Made by a program: the position numbers and the translations under genes | Notes under the pieces: generated by a model | Databases searched by the model: none | Told to the model about the DNA's origin: nothing | Seen by the model: only the letters and a program-made list of their open reading frames with translations | Part shown: one piece after another, positions 6,359 to 9,632 of the stretch | How positions within the stretch are numbered: the stretch's first letter is position 1 | Layout: each line of letters opens with the position of its first letter | NCBI GenBank assembly: GCA_947448105.1 | Contig: CANFNE010000075.1 | Coordinates: forward strand, 1-9,632 | Length of the DNA: 9,632 bases | Source: Burkholderiales bacterium | GTDB lineage: Bacteria; Pseudomonadota; Gammaproteobacteria; Burkholderiales; Burkholderiaceae_C | Direction: 5' to 3'

Positions 6359-6981
6359 ACTTTTTTTCTGCTGCTGTGCTGTTGCGCCGCGCTGCGTGGC
6401 AGCGTGCTTTTTCCCTGCTGGCGGCGGTGTTGCTGGCCGGTGGGTTGGCCGCCTGCGGCGAGCAAAAGCCGGCCTTTAGTTCAATTGACATTACCGGCGC
6501 TGACTATGGCAAAAACTTTGTCCTGAGTGACCACAACGGGCAGGTACGCCGACTCTCGGACTTTGCGGGCAAGGTGGTGGTGGTATTTTTTGGCTACACC
6601 CAGTGCCCGGACGTCTGTCCCACCACCTTGGCGGAACTGGCGGAGGTGAAAAAGCTGCTGGGCAAAGACGGCGAGCGCCTGCAAGCCTTGTTTGTTACGG
6701 TGGATCCCGAGCGCGATACGCCCGAGCTCCTCAAGGCCTATATGGCCAATTTCGATCCCGGCTTTCTGGCCCTGCGCCCGACGCTGGAGGATTTACCCGC
6801 CGTGGCCAAGGACTTCAAGATCTATTACAAAAAAGTTCCGGGTGCCAGCGCCACCAGTTACACCATGGACCATTCGGCTGGCAGCTATGTGTTTGACACC
6901 CAGGGCCAGTTGCGCCTGTTTACCCGCTACGGCAGCGGCGCGCCGGTGCTGGCGGCGGATATTTCCCAGCTGCTGCGCTAA
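6355..6981 (+). CDS. SCO1/SenC/PrrC family copper chaperone, predicted lipoprotein (208 aa)
   Basis: SCO proteins bind copper in the periplasm and help form the CuA centre of oxidase subunit II, or act as thiol reductants. The ATG at 6355 overlaps the ctaB stop by four bases. The N-terminus has Arg residues, a hydrophobic stretch (about 18-31) and a lipobox L31-A32-A33-C34, so the mature protein should be lipid-anchored at Cys34. The thioredoxin-like domain contains F-F-G-Y-T-Q-C84-P-D-V-C88-P-T-T, then F-V-T-V-D-P-E-R-D-T-P, and M-D-H173-S-A-G-S-Y-V-F-D. Cys84, Cys88 and His173 are the expected copper ligands. It is the last gene of the cox locus and converges on rpoH. The only clear hairpin after it is oriented for rpoH, so how this transcript ends is unclear. 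Confidence 0.96.
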   Translation: MNFFSAAVLLRRAAWQRAFSLLAAVLLAGGLAACGEQKPAFSSIDITGADYGKNFVLSDHNGQVRRLSDFAGKVVVVFFGYTQCPDVCPTTLAELAEVKKLLGKDGERLQALFVTVDPERDTPELLKAYMANFDPGFLALRPTLEDLPAVAKDFKIYYKKVPGASATSYTMDHSAGSYVFDTQGQLRLFTRYGSGAPVLAADISQLLR

Positions 6982-6991
6982 ACGCGCACCC

Positions 6992-7027
6992 AAAAAAAAT
7001 GCTGCAGCGGCGCAGGCCGTGCAGCAT
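6992..7027 (-). terminator. Intrinsic terminator of rpoH
   Basis: ATGCTGCA (6999-7006) and TGCAGCAT (7020-7027) pair over 8 bp. Inside them CGGC (7008-7011) and GCCG (7016-7019) extend the stem after a one-base bulge, closing a GCAG loop. The plus-strand A-run (6992-6999) reads as eight U on the minus strand right after the hairpin, the classical form of a Rho-independent terminator. It lies 29 nt beyond the rpoH stop. On the plus strand no T-run follows, so it should not stop the sco transcript efficiently. A second small hairpin, CGCAGC (7035-7040) with GCTGCG (7046-7051), lies between it and the rpoH stop. Confidence 0.87.
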
Positions 7028-7056
7028 GGGCTTGCGCAGCGCAGGGCTGCGGCGTG

Positions 7057-7995
7057 TTACGCGTAGTCGACCAGCGCGGTTTTCATTTTCTTCATCGCCG
7101 CCACTTCAATCTGGCGAATACGCTCGGCGCTCACGCCATATTCGGCGGCCAGGTCGTGCAGCGTCATGCCGCCCGAGTTGTCGTTGTTGACCTTGAGCCA
7201 GCGCTCCTCCACGATGCGCCGGCTGCGCGCGTCCAGCGTGTCCAATGCACTGCTGATGCCGTCGGAGGCCAGCACATCGCGCCGGTGCGCCTCGATCATT
7301 GCCAGGGGCTCGTGGCTGCTGTCGGTCAGGTAGGCGATGGGGCCAAAGGCGTCTTCGCCGTCGTCCGAGGCGATGGGGTCGAGCAGCACATCGCCGCCGG
7401 AAAGCCGGGTTTCCATCTCCAGCACTTCTTCGGGTTTGACCTTGAGTTCGCGTGCCATGGCGTCCACTTGCTCGGGGCTGAGCGTATCGCGGTGCGTCGC
7501 CAGGTCGGCGGCGGCGTCATCGGACTTGAAGCGCTGCTTCATGGAGCGCAGATTGAAAAACAACTTGCGCTGGGCCTTGGTGGTCGCCACCTTGACCATG
7601 CGCCAGTTCTTCAGGATGTATTCGTGGATTTCGGCCTTGATCCAATGCAACGCGTAGCTCACCAGGCGCACGCCCTGGTCCGGGTCAAAGCGCTTGACGG
7701 CCTTCATCAGCCCCACATTGCCTTCCTGGATCAGGTCGCCATGCGGGAGGCCGTAGCCCAGGTACTGGCGTGCCACCGACACCACCAGGCGCAGGTGCGA
7801 GAGCACCAGTTTGCCGGCCGCGTCCAGGTCGTTGTCGTTCTTGAACTGCCGGGCAAAACGCTGTTCTTCTTCCAGCGTGAGCATGGGAAGCCGGTTGGCC
7901 GCAGAGATATAAGCGTCCAAATTGCCCAGCGCCGGTACCAAAGACCAGGGATTGGCCGTGGCCAGCGCGGTATTCGATCCAATTGCATAAGACAT
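7057..7995 (-). CDS. rpoH: RNA polymerase heat-shock sigma factor RpoH, sigma-32 (312 aa)
   Basis: RpoH directs RNA polymerase to heat-shock promoters for chaperones and proteases. The start is ATG at 7993-7995, chosen because AAGGAG (8003-8008) stands seven bases upstream. The frame stays open 14 codons further, but that stretch holds the Shine-Dalgarno and CIRCE sequences. Region 2 is clear: D-L-I-Q-E-G-N-V-G-L-M-K-A-V-K-R-F-D at about 87-104 and S-Y-A-L-H-W-I-K-A-E-I-H-E-Y at 113-126. The RpoH-specific box Q142-R-K-L-F-F-N-L-R150 separates it from the housekeeping sigma factor and RpoS. The C-terminus carries the region 4.2 helix-turn-helix with G-V-S-A-E-R-I-R-Q-I-E. At 312 residues it is somewhat longer than the E. 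coli protein (284). A perfect CIRCE repeat in its promoter predicts HrcA control. Confidence 0.97.
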   Translation of the reverse strand: MSYAIGSNTALATANPWSLVPALGNLDAYISAANRLPMLTLEEEQRFARQFKNDNDLDAAGKLVLSHLRLVVSVARQYLGYGLPHGDLIQEGNVGLMKAVKRFDPDQGVRLVSYALHWIKAEIHEYILKNWRMVKVATTKAQRKLFFNLRSMKQRFKSDDAAADLATHRDTLSPEQVDAMARELKVKPEEVLEMETRLSGGDVLLDPIASDDGEDAFGPIAYLTDSSHEPLAMIEAHRRDVLASDGISSALDTLDARSRRIVEERWLKVNNDNSGGMTLHDLAAEYGVSAERIRQIEVAAMKKMKTALVDYA

Positions 7996-8002
7996 TGCAG
8001 AA

Positions 8003-8008
8003 CTCCTT
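8003..8008 (-). promoter_or_regulatory. Shine-Dalgarno sequence deciding the rpoH start
   Basis: On the minus strand AAGGAG stands seven bases before ATG 7995. It is the strongest ribosome binding site in the window and rules out the in-frame start 14 codons upstream (8037), which has none and would put the operator inside the coding region. Confidence 0.85.
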
Positions 8009-8023
8009 GTGTCCAAGGCCGCA

Positions 8024-8053
8024 ATATTAGCACTCAAAGGCGGTGAGTGCTAA
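8024..8053 (-). promoter_or_regulatory. Predicted vegetative promoter of rpoH, overlapping CIRCE
   Basis: On the minus strand TTAGCA (8048-8053) is a 4/6 match to the -35 consensus. TAATAT (8024-8029) is a good -10 box, and the spacer is 18 bp. The start of transcription would fall near 8017, giving a leader of about 20 nt that carries the AAGGAG site. Both promoter boxes coincide with the two arms of the CIRCE repeat, so a bound repressor would block RNA polymerase directly. The prediction is by eye only. Confidence 0.6.
8027..8053. promoter_or_regulatory. CIRCE operator (HrcA binding site) in the rpoH promoter
   Basis: TTAGCACTC (8027-8035), nine spacer bases (8036-8044) and GAGTGCTAA (8045-8053) form a perfect inverted repeat identical to the classical CIRCE consensus TTAGCACTC-N9-GAGTGCTAA. 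CIRCE is the operator of the heat-shock repressor HrcA, whose folding depends on GroEL, and is usually found before groESL or dnaK operons. Here it lies 31 nt upstream of the rpoH start codon and 47 nt upstream of the divergent rcnA start. No chaperone gene or hrcA is in the window, so rpoH is the evident target. Confidence 0.93.
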
Positions 8054-8063
8054 ACAACCTTAG

Positions 8064-8073
8064 GGGTTAACCC
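8064..8073. promoter_or_regulatory. 10-bp palindrome GGGTTAACCC before rcnA, possible operator
   Basis: A perfect 10-bp palindrome lies between CIRCE and the rcnA start and overlaps the presumed -35 box of rcnA. Its position suits a repressor site. The G-run next to an AT centre loosely recalls operators of the RcnR/CsoR family, but it is not a match that I can call, and no rcnR gene is in the window. Confidence 0.35.
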
Positions 8074-8094
8074 TTGATCTATCGCACTTATAGT
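8067..8094 (+). promoter_or_regulatory. Possible rcnA promoter giving a leaderless mRNA
   Basis: TTAACC (8067-8072, 4/6 to -35) and TATAGT (8089-8094, near -10 consensus) are 16 bp apart. Transcription would then start at about 8101, the A of the chosen ATG. No Shine-Dalgarno precedes that ATG, which agrees with leaderless translation. Prediction by eye. Confidence 0.45.
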
Positions 8095-8100
8095 CCCCGC

Positions 8101-8922
8101 ATGACCGATTTATCCAGCCTTTTGCAGCAAGGTGGCGCCAGCGCCTGGCTCTTTCTTCCCAGTGCGATGGCCCTGGGCGCCTTGCACGGACTCGAACCGG
8201 GACACTCCAAGACGGTGATGGCCGCTTTCATCATTGCGGTGCGCGGCACGGTGGGCCAGGCGGTGCTGCTGGGATTGGCCGCCACCGTGTCGCACACCGC
8301 CGTGGTGTGGGCGGTGGCCATGGGCGGCCTGTATTTTGGCCAGCGCTGGAGCGCCGCCACCAGTGAGCCCTATTTGCAACTGGCGTCCGCCGTGCTGATC
8401 GCCGCCACGGCACTGTGGATGCTGTCTCGCACCTGGCGCGTGGTTCATGGGCACGACCATGACCACCACGACCATCATGACCACGGGCATACGCATGCTG
8501 CGCACCCTGCACCAGTGAGCGCGTCGGCGCCCGCGCTCGACAGCCATGCCCAGGCCCATGCGGACGACATCGCCCGGCGCTTTGGCACCGGGCGCGAGGT
8601 CACCACGGGCCAGATCCTGGTGTTTGGCTTGACCGGCGGCCTGATTCCCTGCCCGGCGTCGATTACTGTGCTCTTGCTGTGCCTGCAACTCAAGGAAGTG
8701 GCCTTGGGTGCCACGCTGGTGCTGGGCTTTAGCCTGGGCTTGGCGCTGACCATGGTGGCATCGGGCGCGCTGGCCGCACTCAGTGTGCGCCACGCTTCCC
8801 GCCATTGGGGCGGCTTTGGCCGCTGGGCGGATAAGGCGCCCTACCTGTCTGGCGCCTTGATGCTGCTGGTGGCCGCTTTCATGGCCTGGGAAGGTTGGCA
8901 AGGCCTGGCTCTAGCGGCTTAG
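8101..8922 (+). CDS. rcnA: Nickel/cobalt efflux protein, RcnA type of the NicO family (273 aa)
   Basis: RcnA is an inner-membrane exporter that gives Ni(II)/Co(II) tolerance. The sequence follows the E. coli protein as I know it: L-L-Q-Q-G near the start, then G-A-L-H29-G-L-E-P-G-H35-S-K-T in the first helix, A-T-V-S-H-T-A-V-V-W in the next, and G-L-T-G-G-L-I-P-C184-P-A-S-I-T-V-L-L after the loop. The central cytoplasmic loop (about residues 116-135) has 11 His and 4 Asp in 20 residues, a metal-binding stretch, followed by D-I-A-R-R-F and E-V-T. About six helices are present. ATG 8101 is favoured because the protein then begins like RcnA; TTG 8074 would add nine unrelated residues. It is divergent from rpoH, with CIRCE and a palindrome in the shared region. 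The usual repressor gene rcnR is not seen. Confidence 0.93.
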   Translation: MTDLSSLLQQGGASAWLFLPSAMALGALHGLEPGHSKTVMAAFIIAVRGTVGQAVLLGLAATVSHTAVVWAVAMGGLYFGQRWSAATSEPYLQLASAVLIAATALWMLSRTWRVVHGHDHDHHDHHDHGHTHAAHPAPVSASAPALDSHAQAHADDIARRFGTGREVTTGQILVFGLTGGLIPCPASITVLLLCLQLKEVALGATLVLGFSLGLALTMVASGALAALSVRHASRHWGGFGRWADKAPYLSGALMLLVAAFMAWEGWQGLALAA

Positions 8923-8959
8923 ACAATCAGTGATCCCCCCATACGCACATCGGGTTCGA

Positions 8960-8971
8960 GCCGCATGCGGC
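8960..8971. repeat. 12-bp perfect palindrome GCCGCATGCGGC in the gap after rcnA
   Basis: The 87-nt gap between rcnA and the phosphoesterase gene holds one perfect 12-bp palindrome, flanked more loosely by GTTC (8954-8957) and GAAC (8980-8983). As RNA it gives only a 4-bp stem with a CATG loop, followed after some bases by TTTCTTT, so it is a poor terminator. It could be an operator for the downstream gene or chance in GC-rich DNA. I see no convincing promoter in this gap. Confidence 0.4.
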
Positions 8972-9009
8972 ATGATGGTGAACTTTCTTTCGTCGTGGGG
9001 TAAACGGTC

Positions 9010-9632
9010 ATGAAACTGGCGCTGCTTTCCGACATCCATAGCAACTTCCATGCGCTGCAAGCCTGCCTGGCGCACGCCCGGGCGCAAGGCGCGCAGCAGT
9101 TTGCGTTTTTGGGCGACCTGGTGGGCTACGGCGCGCAGCCCGCCGAAGTGCTGGACTGCATCATGGCCCTGCAGGACGAAGGCGCTTGGGTGCTGCGTGG
9201 CAACCACGAGCAAGTCACGCTGGCCCCGCCCGGTACCGTGCAGCACATGGGCGACTTGGGGGCCCGGTGGACGCACGGCCAGCTCAAGCCGCACCAGCGC
9301 GAATGGTTGGCCCAGTTGCCACTGACCCACGACCTGGGCGCCGTCTTGTTGGTGCATGCCAGTATCAATGAGCCCGAGCGCTGGCGCTATGTCGACAGTC
9401 CCATGGCCGCCACCGCCAGCTTGGACGCCGCGCGCGCCTGGGCGCAGGTGCGTTACGTATTTGGTGGCCATGTGCATGCCCAAACCCTGTATTACCGGGG
9501 TTCGCAGGGCAAGCTCATGCCGTTTCAGCCGCAGGCCGGTGTGGCGATTCCCGTGCCCCGGCACCGCTATTGGCTGGCCACCGTCGGCTCGGTGGGGCAG
9601 CCGCGCGACGGCAATCCGCAGGCCATGTACGC
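9010..9632 (+). CDS. Calcineurin-like metallophosphoesterase (3' end beyond the window)
   Basis: The frame opens at ATG 9010, with TGGGG (8996-9000) nine bases upstream, and runs without a stop to the window edge, giving 207 codons. Metal-binding motifs of the calcineurin-like fold occur in order: D8-I-H10 in L-S-D-I-H-S-N, G-D36-L-V-G-Y-G, G-N65-H66-E, H116 in V-H-A, and G-G-H154-V-H156. Near the end comes V-G-S-V-G-Q-P-R-D-G-N-P, a segment usual in the small bacterial phosphatases often annotated as metallophosphatase or diadenosine tetraphosphatase-like. The hydrolytic fold with two metal ions is well supported. The actual substrate (a phosphodiester, nucleotide or phosphoprotein) cannot be told from sequence. 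There is no signal peptide, so it should be cytoplasmic. Only a short end of the protein is probably missing. Confidence 0.92.
   Translation, partial: MKLALLSDIHSNFHALQACLAHARAQGAQQFAFLGDLVGYGAQPAEVLDCIMALQDEGAWVLRGNHEQVTLAPPGTVQHMGDLGARWTHGQLKPHQREWLAQLPLTHDLGAVLLVHASINEPERWRYVDSPMAATASLDAARAWAQVRYVFGGHVHAQTLYYRGSQGKLMPFQPQAGVAIPVPRHRYWLATVGSVGQPRDGNPQAMY

Noticed and set aside
7900..8017. E. coli-type RNA thermometer at the rpoH start
   Set aside because: The predicted leader is only about 20 nt and I see no strong pairing that hides AAGGAG or the ATG; a folding calculation would be needed to revive the idea.
7996..8037. N-terminal extension of rpoH by 14 codons
   Set aside because: The extension would consist of the Shine-Dalgarno and part of the CIRCE element; ATG 7995 has an ideal AAGGAG at seven bases.
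7054..8046. Long plus-strand ORF (330 codons) covering rpoH
   Set aside because: It is the antisense shadow of rpoH. High GC at third codon positions produces long open antisense frames; its translation resembles no family, while rpoH is unmistakable.
8446..8505. Repetitive CAT/CAC/GAC stretch as a DNA repeat element
   Set aside because: It simply encodes the His/Asp-rich metal-binding loop of RcnA; the units are irregular and explained by protein function.
8911..9564. Minus-strand ORF (217 codons) at the right end
   Set aside because: It lies antisense to the metallophosphoesterase gene, whose metal motifs are complete; the antisense product has no motif.
1..9632. Mobile element, defence system, CRISPR array or prophage
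   Set aside because: No transposase, integrase, direct repeats, restriction or CRISPR features are visible; gene content and composition are uniform and housekeeping in nature.

Overview
The window looks like a chromosomal segment of a betaproteobacterium, most likely a member of the Burkholderiales close to Comamonadaceae (Rhodoferax or Polaromonas type). This is judged from gene order and protein similarity as I recognise them; no database search was possible. The DNA is GC-rich throughout, coding density is high, and I see no insertion sequence, phage gene, tRNA, rRNA or CRISPR array.

Positions 1-6981 carry an aa3-type cytochrome c oxidase biogenesis locus. It begins inside ctaD (subunit I, 3' part only). 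Next come a 36-codon membrane peptide gene, ctaG (Cu delivery to subunit I), a small DUF2970 membrane protein gene and ctaE (subunit III). A strong two-way terminator follows. It serves ctaE and a convergent DUF2909-type twin-transmembrane gene on the minus strand. The plus strand then continues with surf1, a SCO-like thioredoxin-fold membrane protein gene, ctaA (heme A synthase), ctaB (heme O synthase) and a SCO1/SenC lipoprotein gene. surf1/SCO-like, ctaA/ctaB and ctaB/sco overlap by 23, 4 and 4 nt, which suggests translational coupling. Together the genes supply oxidase subunits, heme A (ctaB then ctaA), copper (ctaG, SCO proteins) and assembly help (surf1).

Positions 6982-8100 hold rpoH (sigma-32) on the minus strand, converging on the sco gene, with its own intrinsic terminator. 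Its promoter region contains a perfect CIRCE inverted repeat, the HrcA operator, overlapping plausible -35 and -10 boxes. This places the heat-shock sigma factor under HrcA repression and is the most informative regulatory signal in the window.

Positions 8101-8922 encode an RcnA-type nickel/cobalt efflux protein with a His-rich loop, divergent from rpoH. Its promoter geometry suggests a leaderless mRNA. The window ends inside a calcineurin-like metallophosphoesterase gene (9010 to the edge), which is open at the window end.

No clearly new multi-gene system was found. The best leads are the CIRCE-rpoH circuit, the divergent SCO-like protein between surf1 and ctaA that keeps candidate copper ligands, and the uncharacterised small membrane genes woven into the cox locus.
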